From Bradyrhizobium sp. (GTDB lineage: Bacteria > Pseudomonadota > Alphaproteobacteria > Rhizobiales > Xanthobacteraceae): a DNA stretch of 64,000 nt. The stretch spans positions 44,259 through 108,258 of the forward strand of contig NZ_DAIDJE010000214.1 of NCBI RefSeq assembly GCF_027451485.1, read 5' to 3'. Of the stretch, positions 31,767 through 40,656 are shown one piece after another (position 1 is the first letter of the stretch; every line of letters begins with the position of its first letter). The position numbers and the translations under genes are program-made. The notes under the pieces are model-generated. The model was given only the letters and a program-made list of their open reading frames with translations, was not told where the DNA came from and ran no database searches.

Positions 31767-33260
31767 ATGGGATTTGGACGGCGGAAGGATACGGCCAGCC
31801 GGCCTTGGAGGCTGTCGGCGAAGCTGCTGATCGTCTCCTCTATTGTCACCATTCTCGGCTTTTCGGCGATCTGCGCGAATGTCATGCTCGACATGCGCCG
31901 CAGCGAAGAAGAACTCGCCCGTCAGACGCTGGAAAATCTCGCCTCCGGTATCGACTCCGACATTGCCCGCAATGTCGAACTATACGATCTTTCCCTGCGC
32001 TCGGTCGTATCCAACATGGAGGCGCCCGAGATCGATCAGGTCAGCAAGGCGCTGCGGCAGCTGATTCTGTTCGACCATGCCGTGACCGACCGTCATTTTG
32101 GCGCGATCCAGGTGTTCGATTCCGCGGGGAAGCTCGTCGTCGATGCTTCGACCCTCGATCCGCCGCCGGAAAACCGCAGTGATGAGGAATATTTCCGGGT
32201 TCACCGCGATCGGGACGTGGGGCTGTTCATCAGCCGGCCGATGCTGCATCACGGCACCTTTGCCATCGTGCTCAGCCGCCGTATCACCGGCGAAGACGGC
32301 CGCTTCCTCGGCGTGGTCGCAGGCTCGATCCGCTTTTCCTATTTCCACGACCTGTTCGGCCGGCTGCATCTTGGCCAGAACGATGTCATCAGCGTGCTTC
32401 GCCGCGACGGCACCGTGATCATGCGAACGCCCTTCGACCTCGATGTCATTGGAAAGAACCTCGGCGACGTGCCGGGGGTGAAGCGGGCGCTTTCCGAACC
32501 GAGCGGCTCCTATACCGGAGCCGGATCCCCGAACCACCCCTCGCGGCTCTATGTCTGGCGTGACGGCACACGACCGCTCGTCGTCCTGGTCGCCAAGCCG
32601 TGGGACGACATCTTCAGACTGTGGCGCATCGAAGCGACGCGGATCGGGGCAATCATCGGAGCGCTCGCCCTTTTCGTGCTGGGCGGTGCGTTGTTTCTGG
32701 CGCGCGAAATCAGCCGCCGCGCCGAGGCGGAAGAAAAACTCGAGGAACTCGCCACCACCGATGCCCTCACCGGCTTGCGCAACCGCCGCAAGTTCGACGC
32801 AGCAATCGAGAGCGAATGGCGGCGCGCGGCGCGGCAGAAGCGCCCGCTGGCCCTCTTGATGATCGACGCCGACCATTTCAAGACGTTCAACGACACCTTC
32901 GGGCATCAGGCCGGCGACGAGGTTCTGATCGGGATTGCGATCTGCATTTCGGATTCGGTGCGGCGCGCCGGCGACTGCGCCGCACGCTATGGCGGCGAGG
33001 AATTTGCGGTGCTGTTGCCGGGGCTGTCGCCCTCGCAGGCGTTCGCGTCGGCTGAAACGATCCGCCTGAAGGTCGAGCAATGGTGCGGAGAGACAGCGAT
33101 CACCACGGTCAGCATCGGCGTTGCAAGCATGGTGCCGGACGCCAATTCCCAATGGACCGCCATGGTCAGAGCGGCTGACGAAGCGCTCTATGCGGCCAAG
33201 GCAAGTGGCCGCAACTGCACCGTCCTTGCGAGCGGACCGAAACTGTCGCTGGTCGCCTGA
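31767..33260 (+). CDS. Cache-domain diguanylate cyclase
   Basis: 497 residues. TM1 (about 17-38), a periplasmic double-Cache sensor (about 45-280; GAIQVFDSAGKLVVDAS, LGVVAGSIRFSYF), TM2 (about 292-312) and a GGDEF domain (about 328-490). GGEEF at 409-413 is an active-type signature, and R400-A-G-D403 five residues before it is an intact inhibitory I-site, so feedback control by c-di-GMP is expected. It makes c-di-GMP from GTP in response to a small periplasmic ligand. It follows the EAL phosphodiesterase gene on the same strand, an enzyme pair of opposite expected activities. Confidence 0.93.
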   Translation: MGFGRRKDTASRPWRLSAKLLIVSSIVTILGFSAICANVMLDMRRSEEELARQTLENLASGIDSDIARNVELYDLSLRSVVSNMEAPEIDQVSKALRQLILFDHAVTDRHFGAIQVFDSAGKLVVDASTLDPPPENRSDEEYFRVHRDRDVGLFISRPMLHHGTFAIVLSRRITGEDGRFLGVVAGSIRFSYFHDLFGRLHLGQNDVISVLRRDGTVIMRTPFDLDVIGKNLGDVPGVKRALSEPSGSYTGAGSPNHPSRLYVWRDGTRPLVVLVAKPWDDIFRLWRIEATRIGAIIGALALFVLGGALFLAREISRRAEAEEKLEELATTDALTGLRNRRKFDAAIESEWRRAARQKRPLALLMIDADHFKTFNDTFGHQAGDEVLIGIAICISDSVRRAGDCAARYGGEEFAVLLPGLSPSQAFASAETIRLKVEQWCGETAITTVSIGVASMVPDANSQWTAMVRAADEALYAAKASGRNCTVLASGPKLSLVA

Positions 33261-33296
33261 TCGATCGCCATCAGGTGAGCGAAGGCGCTCCCCGTC

Positions 33297-34172
33297 TCAG
33301 TGCGCGGAATATTTCTTCATCTCCGCGCGCAGCCCCTCGCGCAACTCGGGCCGCACCATGCCGAAGGCGATATTTGCGCGCAGGAATCCTGCCTTGGAGC
33401 CGCAGTCGTGCCGCTCGCCTTCGAATTCGACGCCGTAGAATTTCTGCGTCTTCGAAAGCCCGATCATCGCATCGGTGAGCTGGATTTCACCGCCTGCGCC
33501 GCGCTCCTGGGTTTCGAGAATCCGGAAGATCTCCGGTTGGAGGATATAGCGGCCGGTGATCGAGAGGTTCGATGGCGCTGTGCCCTTTGCGGGCTTTTCG
33601 ACCATTCCGTCCACTTCGAACACTCTGCCGTTGCGCTTGCCGACGCCGCAAATGCCGTATTGATGAGTGAGTTCGTCAGGCACGGCTTCCACCGCAATCA
33701 GGTTTGACTTTGCGGCAAGTTTGCTTGCGGCCTCGATCATCTGTGCCAGGCACCCGGGCGTGTGCAGAACGAGTTCGTCGGGCAACACCACCGCGAACGG
33801 CTCATCTCCGACGATATCGCGCGCGCACCACACCGCATGACCCAGGCCGAGCGGCGCCTGCTGGCGCGTAAAACTGATGGCACCAGCCTCCGGCTGGTCG
33901 CGCGCCAAAATCTCCATCTCCGCCTTCTTGCCGCGGGCAGACAGCGTCGCATCCAGTTCGTACATGCGGTCGAAGTGGTCCTCGATCACGCCCTTGTTGC
34001 GGCCGGTGACGAAGACGAAGTGCTCGATGCCCGCTTCCTTGGCTTCGTCGACCACATACTGGATCAGCGGCTTGTCGACGATGGTCAGCATCTCCTTCGG
34101 CATCGCCTTGGTGGCAGGCAGCACGCGAGTGCCGAGGCCGGCGACGGGGAATACGGCTTTGCGGATTTTCAT
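33297..34172 (-). CDS. galU: UTP--glucose-1-phosphate uridylyltransferase
   Basis: 291 residues, usual length. The nucleotidyltransferase signature GLGTRVLPATKAMPKEML near the N-terminus, GLGHAVWCARDIVGDEPFAV and EKPAKG are all present. It makes UDP-glucose from UTP and glucose 1-phosphate for exopolysaccharide, LPS and glucans. Start ATG gives the canonical MKIRKAVFPVAG. Convergent with the diguanylate cyclase gene (36 bp apart); divergent from mltB with a 219-bp control region in which no clear promoter was seen. Confidence 0.96.
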   Translation of the reverse strand: MKIRKAVFPVAGLGTRVLPATKAMPKEMLTIVDKPLIQYVVDEAKEAGIEHFVFVTGRNKGVIEDHFDRMYELDATLSARGKKAEMEILARDQPEAGAISFTRQQAPLGLGHAVWCARDIVGDEPFAVVLPDELVLHTPGCLAQMIEAASKLAAKSNLIAVEAVPDELTHQYGICGVGKRNGRVFEVDGMVEKPAKGTAPSNLSITGRYILQPEIFRILETQERGAGGEIQLTDAMIGLSKTQKFYGVEFEGERHDCGSKAGFLRANIAFGMVRPELREGLRAEMKKYSAH

Positions 34173-34391
34173 TGGTATGGCACTGCCTTGCGAAACCAGA
34201 AGGGAATGACGGTTGGTAGCCGGTTTGGAGCCGAGAACAAAGACCGATATGGGCCTTTCGGTTCCTTGAGGCGCCGCTCTTTTGCGGACGGGCCAGACCC
34301 CTAACGCAAAAAAAGGCCCTTTTGTTAAGCTATTGGAAACCGCGCCCGGGCCCTGCTGAGACCCAGGTTAGACGACCCTGCGGATTCGGAT

Positions 34392-35780
34392 ATGACACAA
34401 TCGGTGAAAAGGCCGGTGAGGCGAACCGGCGCTGTGATTCTGGCGGCGGCACTCCTGTGGCCGGTATCGACGTCTGCCCAGTCGGCCGGCGGCCCACTCG
34501 ACTTTCTCAGCAATATCTTCAAATCCTCAAGAGCCGATCTGACCGGCTCGACCTCTCCGGCTCAGTCGTCTTCAACCGGCGGCGCACAGGCATGGAGCGG
34601 TGAGGACGGGGCCTCCGGCCATCCGCTGATGACCGCGAGCGCGATCCGCCAAGCGGCCGCGAATTTCGACAACTGCATCGCGTCAATGTGGCCGGACGCC
34701 GCGCGGCGCAATATCTCCGAGGAGAGTTTTCAGCGCTTCACGGCCGGGCTCACCCCCGATCTGCGCATCATGGATCTGCTCGACTCGCAGCCGGAATTCA
34801 CCAAATCGGTCTGGGATTATCTCGACATCCTGGTCAATGACAACCGCCTGGCCAAGGGCCGTGAGATCCTTGCCCGGTACAAGCCGCAGTTCGATGAGAC
34901 TGAACGGGCTTACGGGGTCGACCGCTATATCATCGCCGCGATCTGGGGCATCGAATCGAATTATTCGACCCAGATGGGCGACCGCAGCGTGCTGCAATCG
35001 ACCGCAACGCTGGCCTGCATCGGTCGCCGCCAGGACTATTTCCGCAACGAGTTTCTCTCGGCACTGGAAATCCTTCACCGCGGTGATCTCAGCCCCGAGC
35101 AGATGCGCGGCTCGTGGGCCGGGGCGTTCGGACCGACGCAATTTATGCCGACCGCGTTCAAGCGATATGCGGTTGATGCCGACGGCGACGGCCGCCGCAA
35201 CGTGGTCGATGATCCCGCCGATCTGATCGCATCGACCGCCAACAACCTGAAAAAGGACGGATGGCAGACAGGTCAGCCCTGGGGCTATGAGGTCGTGGTG
35301 CCGAAGGGCTTCAACTACATGCTTGCCGACCGGGCCAGAATGATGACGCTCGCCCAATGGGAGCACCTCGGCCTCAAGCGCGCCACCGGCCAGACCTTCC
35401 CTCTCTCGAGCGAAAAGGCCTATCTGCTGGCCCCGGCGGGCGCCGAGGGTCCCGGATTTCTGATGTTGCAGAACTTTCGCGTGATCATGAAGTACAACCC
35501 GGCGGAAGCCTATGCGCTGGCGATCGGCCACTTCGCCGATCGGCTTCGCGGCGGACAGCCGTTCGTGCAGGCTTGGCCGCGGCAGGAACGTGAATTGTCA
35601 CGCGCCGAGCGGCTGGAACTGCAGCAGCTGCTGGCGCGGCGTGGATTTTATCGCGGTACACCCGATGGCCAGTTCGGCGGCGAGACCCGCCAGGCGCTGC
35701 GCGGCTTCCAGGCGTCGATCGGCGCGCCCGCCGACGGATTTGCGTCCTCGGAGATGCTTGACCGGCTCCGCAGCAACTGA
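34392..35780 (+). CDS. Lytic murein transglycosylase (MltB type) with peptidoglycan-binding domain
   Basis: 462 residues. Signal peptide (RRTGAVILAAALLWPVSTSA), Ser/Gly linker, then the MltB/SLT_2 catalytic domain (about 80-375). The catalytic Glu is in YIIAAIWGIESNYSTQMGDR; SWAGAFGPTQFMPTAFKRYA is the family motif. A PG_binding_1 domain (about 395-458; LQQLLARRGFYRGTPDGQFG) ends the protein. It cleaves glycan strands to anhydromuropeptides in the periplasm. There is no lipobox, so it is soluble rather than a lipoprotein. Confidence 0.94.
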   Translation: MTQSVKRPVRRTGAVILAAALLWPVSTSAQSAGGPLDFLSNIFKSSRADLTGSTSPAQSSSTGGAQAWSGEDGASGHPLMTASAIRQAAANFDNCIASMWPDAARRNISEESFQRFTAGLTPDLRIMDLLDSQPEFTKSVWDYLDILVNDNRLAKGREILARYKPQFDETERAYGVDRYIIAAIWGIESNYSTQMGDRSVLQSTATLACIGRRQDYFRNEFLSALEILHRGDLSPEQMRGSWAGAFGPTQFMPTAFKRYAVDADGDGRRNVVDDPADLIASTANNLKKDGWQTGQPWGYEVVVPKGFNYMLADRARMMTLAQWEHLGLKRATGQTFPLSSEKAYLLAPAGAEGPGFLMLQNFRVIMKYNPAEAYALAIGHFADRLRGGQPFVQAWPRQERELSRAERLELQQLLARRGFYRGTPDGQFGGETRQALRGFQASIGAPADGFASSEMLDRLRSN

Positions 35781-35911
35781 TCCCGGCAACAAAGTCTCTT
35801 GGGCTCTTCGTGGGCCCGCGGCAGGAAAACCGGTTCCCCAAGGAACTGGATCGTGCTCTATGATCTTGCCTTCGAAACTTGATGGTAGCAGAGGGTGATC
35901 CGTGAGATCGG

Positions 35912-35938
35912 AAATCCGCCCGCTTGCGGCCGGATTTT
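35912..35938 (+). terminator. Candidate terminator after mltB-like gene
   Basis: AAATCCG (35912-35918) faces CGGATTT (35931-35937), with a second inner pair CCGC/GCGG, followed by TTTTGC. The T-run is short, so it is weak or only a hairpin. It ends just before an AT-rich TATATT (35944) that may serve the next gene. Confidence 0.45.
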
Positions 35939-35982
35939 GCTACTATATTCACTGATTGAAACACCCGTTGCGACCGAGCCGA

Positions 35983-37611
35983 ATGCGCGAGAAACGACAT
36001 TTGTTGCGGCTGCTCACCGAAGCCGGCCCGCTGACTGCGCTGGCGGTGATGCTGGCATTTCTCGCCGCCGTCACCACGCCCGCATCAGCGCAATTTTTCT
36101 TCAATTTCGGCGGGCCGCCGCGGCAAGCCCAGCCGGCACCGCGCGGACCCGGCGGCTGGTTCGGCGGCGACTTCTTCGCCCCCTTCCAGCACGAGGCGCC
36201 CAAGCGCGTCGAGAACTATTCCAGGGCGCCGCCGCCGGAAAAGCGCGACAGCGTGCCTGAGCACAACGTGCTCGTGCTGGGCGATGCCATGGCCGACTGG
36301 CTCGCCTATGGCCTTGAGGATGCCTACAACGAGCAGCCGGACATGGGCGTGATCCGCCGGCACAAGACTGTCTCCGGCCTGATCCACTACCAGCCCAAGG
36401 GCGAGCCGGCCGACTGGGCGGCGGCGGCGAAAACCATCCTCTCCACCGAGAAGCCCGATGTCATCGTCGTGATGCTCGGCCTCAATGACCGCGTTCCGAT
36501 GCGCGAGCCGGCGACGGACAAACCGGACGCAAAAGGCGGCGACAAGAAGAGCGACAAGAAGGACGCCCACAGGCCGGGCGAGGCCGGCGCCGCCGCCAAG
36601 GGCGAAGAGAAATTATCTGCCCCCGAATTGCCGCAGGACGATGCCGCGGAGAACGGAGAGGCTCCGCAGGTTGCCGCGCCGGAAAGAGGCGGGCGCTCGG
36701 CGAATGGGCTGGTCGAATTCCGCAACGATCGCTGGACCGAACTCTACAACAAGAAGATCGACGAGATGATCGCGGTCCTGAAGAGCAAGGGTGTGCCGGT
36801 GATCTGGGTTGGACTGCCTGCCGTGCGCGGTGCGAAAGCGACTTCGGACGCCTTGTTTCTGGATTCGCTCTACCGGGAGGCCGCGGCCAAGGCCGGCATT
36901 ACCTATGTCGACGTCTGGGACGGCTTCGTCGACGAGGCGGGCCGTTTCCTGCAACAGGGGCCCGATTTCGAAGGCCAGATCCGCCGGCTGCGTTCCTATG
37001 ACGGCGTCTATTTCACCAAGGCGGGCGCGCGGAAGCTTGCGCATTATGTCGAGCGCGAAATCACGCGCCTCCTGGCATCCCGCTCAGCGCCGATTAACTT
37101 GCCGAGCGAACCCGCAACCCCCGATACCAACGCGCAGCCGGGCGAGCCGTCGCCGCGTCCTCTGGCTGGCCCCATCGTGCCCTTGGTTGCCTCCTCCGTC
37201 GGCACCGATCAGTTACTGGGAGGCCCGGGATCTCGCCCTGCAGCAGTCGATGCACTCGTGGCGCGCACCCTCGTGAAGGGCGAACCGCTCACGCCGCCCG
37301 CCGGACGCGCCGACGACTTCACCTGGCCACGCCGGGAAATCGCCCGTGAACCGGCCAAAGGGGACACGCCGGTGGCGGCCACCTCTCCGGAAGGCGCACC
37401 GGCCACTGCCACGCAGGCTGCGCCACCACCAAAGCAAAAGCGGCCGGCGAGCGCTCAATCGAGCCCGCAAGCCGCGCCGTCGTTCCGCAATTTCTTCGGC
37501 TTTGGCGGTCAGCCGCGGCAAGTCCAACCGGCGCCGCGCCAGAACACGCCGCGGCCGCCGGCGAATGTTGGGCGGTCTGCGTCGGTGCCGCCGCGCAACG
37601 TCGCGCAATAG
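35983..37611 (+). CDS. DUF459 SGNH-hydrolase-like protein, catalytic residues substituted
   Basis: 542 residues. Signal peptide (LTALAVMLAFLAAVTTPASA), then an SGNH-like core of the DUF459 family (about 93-370). Block I reads VLVLGDAMADWL with Ala102 where GDS hydrolases have Ser. Block III LGLNDR keeps the Asn. Block V reads DGVYFTKAGARKLAHYV, with Tyr where the catalytic His is expected. An acidic/basic insert (about 170-230) interrupts the core and a long Pro/Ala-rich tail follows. The N-terminal GGPPRQAQPAPR recurs near the C-terminus as GGQPRQVQPAPR. Start at ATG 35983 rather than the upstream TTG at 35956. Likely periplasmic, cell-wall or polysaccharide related by family; activity doubtful. 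Confidence 0.85.
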   Translation: MREKRHLLRLLTEAGPLTALAVMLAFLAAVTTPASAQFFFNFGGPPRQAQPAPRGPGGWFGGDFFAPFQHEAPKRVENYSRAPPPEKRDSVPEHNVLVLGDAMADWLAYGLEDAYNEQPDMGVIRRHKTVSGLIHYQPKGEPADWAAAAKTILSTEKPDVIVVMLGLNDRVPMREPATDKPDAKGGDKKSDKKDAHRPGEAGAAAKGEEKLSAPELPQDDAAENGEAPQVAAPERGGRSANGLVEFRNDRWTELYNKKIDEMIAVLKSKGVPVIWVGLPAVRGAKATSDALFLDSLYREAAAKAGITYVDVWDGFVDEAGRFLQQGPDFEGQIRRLRSYDGVYFTKAGARKLAHYVEREITRLLASRSAPINLPSEPATPDTNAQPGEPSPRPLAGPIVPLVASSVGTDQLLGGPGSRPAAVDALVARTLVKGEPLTPPAGRADDFTWPRREIAREPAKGDTPVAATSPEGAPATATQAAPPPKQKRPASAQSSPQAAPSFRNFFGFGGQPRQVQPAPRQNTPRPPANVGRSASVPPRNVAQ

Positions 37612-37744
37612 AAGCTGCCCTCGCGAGACAAGCCGATCCCATGATCGGCGCGCATGGCGCTTGCGTTGACTTCGCTCCGGCTGCGAGTAGCCTTGATCTG
37701 AAAGACCGCGGAGAAGCGGCCTTGCCAATCAGGGAGGCACGTTC

Positions 37745-38632
37745 ATGACCGTGACAATCCGCCAGCTTCATCCGCATTTCTTCGGCGAGGTTTCCGGCGT
37801 CGACCTGCGAAAGCCGCTCACGGCCGACGAAGCCCGCGACATCGAAGCCGGCATGGACAAATACGCCGTGCTCCTGTTTCGCGACCAGGAGATCACCGAC
37901 GAACAGCAACTGGCCTTCGCCCGGAACTTTGGCGAGCGCGAAAACGCCCGCGGCGGCACCGTAACCAAGCGGGAAGATTACCGCCTCACCTCCGGCCTCA
38001 ATGACGTCTCCAACCTCGGCAAGGACGGCAGGCCGCTGCCGCGTGATCACCGCACCCATCTCTTTAATCTCGGCAACTGTCTCTGGCATTCCGACAGTTC
38101 GTTCCGGCCGATTCCCGCGAAGTACTCGCTGCTCTCTGCGCGCGTCGTCAATCCCAGGGGTGGCAACACCGAATTCGCCGACATGCGCGCGGCTTATGAC
38201 GCGCTGGACGACGAAACCAAGGCGGAGATCGAGGATTTGGTCTGCGAGCACTCACTGATGTATTCGCGCGGCTCGCTGGGCTTCCTCGATTACAGCGAGG
38301 AAGAAAGGCAGATGTTCAAGCCGGTGTTGCAGCGGCTGGTCCGCACTCATCCGGTGCATCGCCGCAAATCGCTCTATCTGTCCTCACATGCGGGCGCGAT
38401 CGTCGGCATGAGCGTTCCGGAAGCGCGCGTGTTGCTGCGCGATCTCACCGAGCACGCCACCCAGAGCGAATTCGTCTACGTCCACAAATGGACCTTGCAT
38501 GATCTCGTGATGTGGGACAACCGTCAAACGATGCATCGCGTGCGCCGCTACGACCAGTCGCAACCGCGCGACATGCGCCGCGCCACGGTGGCCGGCACCG
38601 AGTCCACCGTCGCGCAACAGGCGGCGGAATGA
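37745..38632 (+). CDS. TauD/TfdA family Fe(II)/2-oxoglutarate dioxygenase, TfdA-like
   Basis: 295 residues. Non-heme iron dioxygenase with facial triad His115-x-Asp117 (CLWHSDSSF) and His264 (DNRQTMHRV), and Arg275 for 2-oxoglutarate. From recollection, TfdA of Cupriavidus uses His114, Asp116, His263 and Arg274, so length and spacing agree with an offset of one. This fits the TfdA/alpha-type subgroup known in bradyrhizobia better than taurine dioxygenase. It would hydroxylate a phenoxyacetate or related carboxylate; the natural substrate is uncertain. Good ribosome binding site AGGGAGG. Single-gene unit. Confidence 0.9.
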   Translation: MTVTIRQLHPHFFGEVSGVDLRKPLTADEARDIEAGMDKYAVLLFRDQEITDEQQLAFARNFGERENARGGTVTKREDYRLTSGLNDVSNLGKDGRPLPRDHRTHLFNLGNCLWHSDSSFRPIPAKYSLLSARVVNPRGGNTEFADMRAAYDALDDETKAEIEDLVCEHSLMYSRGSLGFLDYSEEERQMFKPVLQRLVRTHPVHRRKSLYLSSHAGAIVGMSVPEARVLLRDLTEHATQSEFVYVHKWTLHDLVMWDNRQTMHRVRRYDQSQPRDMRRATVAGTESTVAQQAAE

Positions 38633-38761
38633 GCGCATACGCGCGGCTGAATGCGAATCCGTCGACCGTCATGAAAGTGCCTCTTCGCGAGAAGTGGATT
38701 GCCGGGCCATAGGCGCGCGACAGCGACACCGTTCTTGGAACGGTAAGCCCGGGGCAACGAC

Positions 38762-39433
38762 CTACGCGTGCCCGGCTTCGTTGGACAACATGCCGGGATC
38801 GATGCCGATCTTGCGCAACGCGCGGGCATACTTTTCCTCCACGTCGCTGCCGAAGATCAAATCCGCGTCGGCGTCGCAGTGTAGCCAGCCATTTTCCTGA
38901 ATTTCGCTTTCAAGCTGACCTGCGGCCCAGCCGGCATAACCTAAGGCAAGGATCGCATGCCGGGGGCCGGAACCCTTGGCGATCGCCTTGAGAATATCGA
39001 CCGTTGCGGTGAGACAAATATCGTCATCGATCCGCAGCGTTGCATCCTGGATGAAGAAATCGGCGGAGTGCAGCACGAAGCCGCGGCCGGTCTCGACCGG
39101 CCCTCCTCTCAGCACCTTGAGGCTCTCGGCGTTTTCAGGCAGCTTGATCTGATCGGCTTTCTTGATGATGTCGAGTTGCACCAGAAGACCCGGAAAATCG
39201 ATGCTGCCCGCCGGACGGTTGACCATGATGCCCATAGCACCTTCAGCCGAATGGGCGCAGAGATAGATCACCGAACGTTCGAAACGCGGGTCCCCCATGA
39301 CCGGCATGGCAATCAACAATTGACCATCAAGATAACGCCGGCCTCCGCCCTCGCCGCCAGAAATCTCGCTGCGATCCATTCCCGGTCGTTTGCCTTCAGC
39401 ACTCATCCGCAAAGACTCGCCTTTACTGTCCAT
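38762..39433 (-). CDS. YqgE/AlgH family protein
   Basis: 223 residues from MDSKGESLRMSAEGKRPG; ATG at 39406 is an alternative with AAAGGCGAG upstream. The YqgE core starts at YLDGQLLIAMPVMGDPRFER and continues with SVIYLCAHSAEGAMGIMVNR, LRGGPVETGRGFVLHS and ALGYAGWAAGQLESEI. Conserved cytoplasmic protein of unclear function (AlgH was linked to alginate control in Pseudomonas). Divergent from the DsbD-N gene, with an A+B repeat between them. Confidence 0.92.
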   Translation of the reverse strand: MDSKGESLRMSAEGKRPGMDRSEISGGEGGGRRYLDGQLLIAMPVMGDPRFERSVIYLCAHSAEGAMGIMVNRPAGSIDFPGLLVQLDIIKKADQIKLPENAESLKVLRGGPVETGRGFVLHSADFFIQDATLRIDDDICLTATVDILKAIAKGSGPRHAILALGYAGWAAGQLESEIQENGWLHCDADADLIFGSDVEEKYARALRKIGIDPGMLSNEAGHA

Positions 39434-39474
39434 CCTGATATTGGGGCTTGGCGCTGTCAATCAAGGCTGGCATC

Positions 39475-39620
39475 ACCGATCTGAAATCCCTGCCGTCCCA
39501 GCGGCAAGTTCTTCGCAGTGACCTCAGATCGGTAATCGGTACGACACTGCTCGATTTGACGGTGCCCTTGGCTTTCCAAAGTTCGAAAAAGTGTGCCTGA
39601 GACGCTGCGGACTTCGGAAA
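39475..39620. repeat. Composite two-palindrome element A+B, copy 2
   Basis: A: ACCGATCTGAAATCCCTG from 39475 faces CAGTGACCTCAGATCGGT to 39533. B: TTTCCAAAGTTCG near 39573 faces CGGACTTCGGAAA near 39608-39620. Same order and spacing as 11135-11290, with CC(A/T)TGGCTTTCC shared just before B. Arms carry a few mismatches, so this copy is more decayed. The rest of the space to 39701 holds the upstream region of the DsbD-N gene; nothing else seen. Confidence 0.68.
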
Positions 39621-39701
39621 AGCCGGCACCGAGCCCGCATTTCGGCCCGCTTCACAAGCAATTCAATGGCTTGCAATCACGCTTGAGGTTAAGGACCCTT
39701 T

Positions 39702-40577
39702 ATGAACGCGATGGTTCCCTTCCGCACCGGGCGCGCGGCCGCGCGCCGAAGTTCACGGTCGGCGGCTCTGTTTGCCACCCTGGCCGCACTGAGTTCGCTG
39801 TCATCGATTGAAGCACGGGCCCAGGACGCTTCGCCCTGGCAGAAGGGACCGCACGCCGCGGTGCGTCTGCTTGCGGGATCGCGCAGCGGACCGGTGTTGC
39901 TCGGCGGCATCGCGGTTCAACTCGATCCGGGCTGGAAGACTTACTGGCGTACCTCAGGCGATTCCGGCGTTCCGCCGCGCTTCGATTTTTCCAAATCGGA
40001 AAACATCGAGGCCGTCACCGTGCTCTGGCCAGCGCCTGCAAAATTTGACGACGGCGCCGGCGGCTTTTCGCTCGGCTATCACGACCACGTGGTGCTGCCG
40101 CTGCGCATCGTGCCGAAAAGCAATGACAAGCCGGTAACGCTTCGCGCCAACATCAACTATGCGGTGTGCGAGAGGATTTGCATTCCGGTCGAGGCGAGCG
40201 CGGAGCTGACATTCGCAAGCGTCGCCTCCACCGAAGACAGCGTTCTCTTCGCGGCACTCGATACGGTTCCGAAGCCGGCGTCGGTCGGCGACCCCAACCC
40301 CCTAACCATCCGTGACGTCAAGCGCGAAGGCAAGTCGAAGGTTCTGGTCGACGTGATCTCTCCCGATCATAAGGCAGTCAATCTGTTCGTCGAAGGTCCG
40401 ACGCCCGACTGGGCGCTGCCGGTGCCAAAACTTCTCGAACACGGACCAGCGGGCGTCAAACGCTTCGCGTTCGACCTCGACGGCGTGCCGCCGGGAACGA
40501 GTCCGGAAGGCGCGGCGCTCAAATTGACACTTGTCGGCAGCGACCACTCCTACGAGTTCAACATCAACTTGGAGTAG
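39702..40577 (+). CDS. DsbD N-terminal-domain protein (stand-alone)
   Basis: 291 residues. Signal peptide (SAALFATLAALSSLSSIEAR) and one or two immunoglobulin-like domains of the DsbD alpha/ScsB type: AVQLDPGWKTYWRTSGDSGV, LWPAPAKFDDGAGGFSLGYH and the redox pair in NYAVCERICIPVEA. The membrane and thioredoxin domains of full DsbD are missing, so it needs a separate electron donor or is only a thiol-binding periplasmic protein. The Cys pair suggests transfer of reducing power to periplasmic partners such as metal-resistance or cytochrome maturation factors. No partner gene is adjacent. Confidence 0.85.
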   Translation: MNAMVPFRTGRAAARRSSRSAALFATLAALSSLSSIEARAQDASPWQKGPHAAVRLLAGSRSGPVLLGGIAVQLDPGWKTYWRTSGDSGVPPRFDFSKSENIEAVTVLWPAPAKFDDGAGGFSLGYHDHVVLPLRIVPKSNDKPVTLRANINYAVCERICIPVEASAELTFASVASTEDSVLFAALDTVPKPASVGDPNPLTIRDVKREGKSKVLVDVISPDHKAVNLFVEGPTPDWALPVPKLLEHGPAGVKRFAFDLDGVPPGTSPEGAALKLTLVGSDHSYEFNINLE

Positions 40578-40656
40578 GCGTCCAACCGAATCTTAACGAA
40601 ATGTTGATAGGGGGGAGCGTTGCCGCCCGAGCGCGGCGTTTACTGCCGGATCACCC

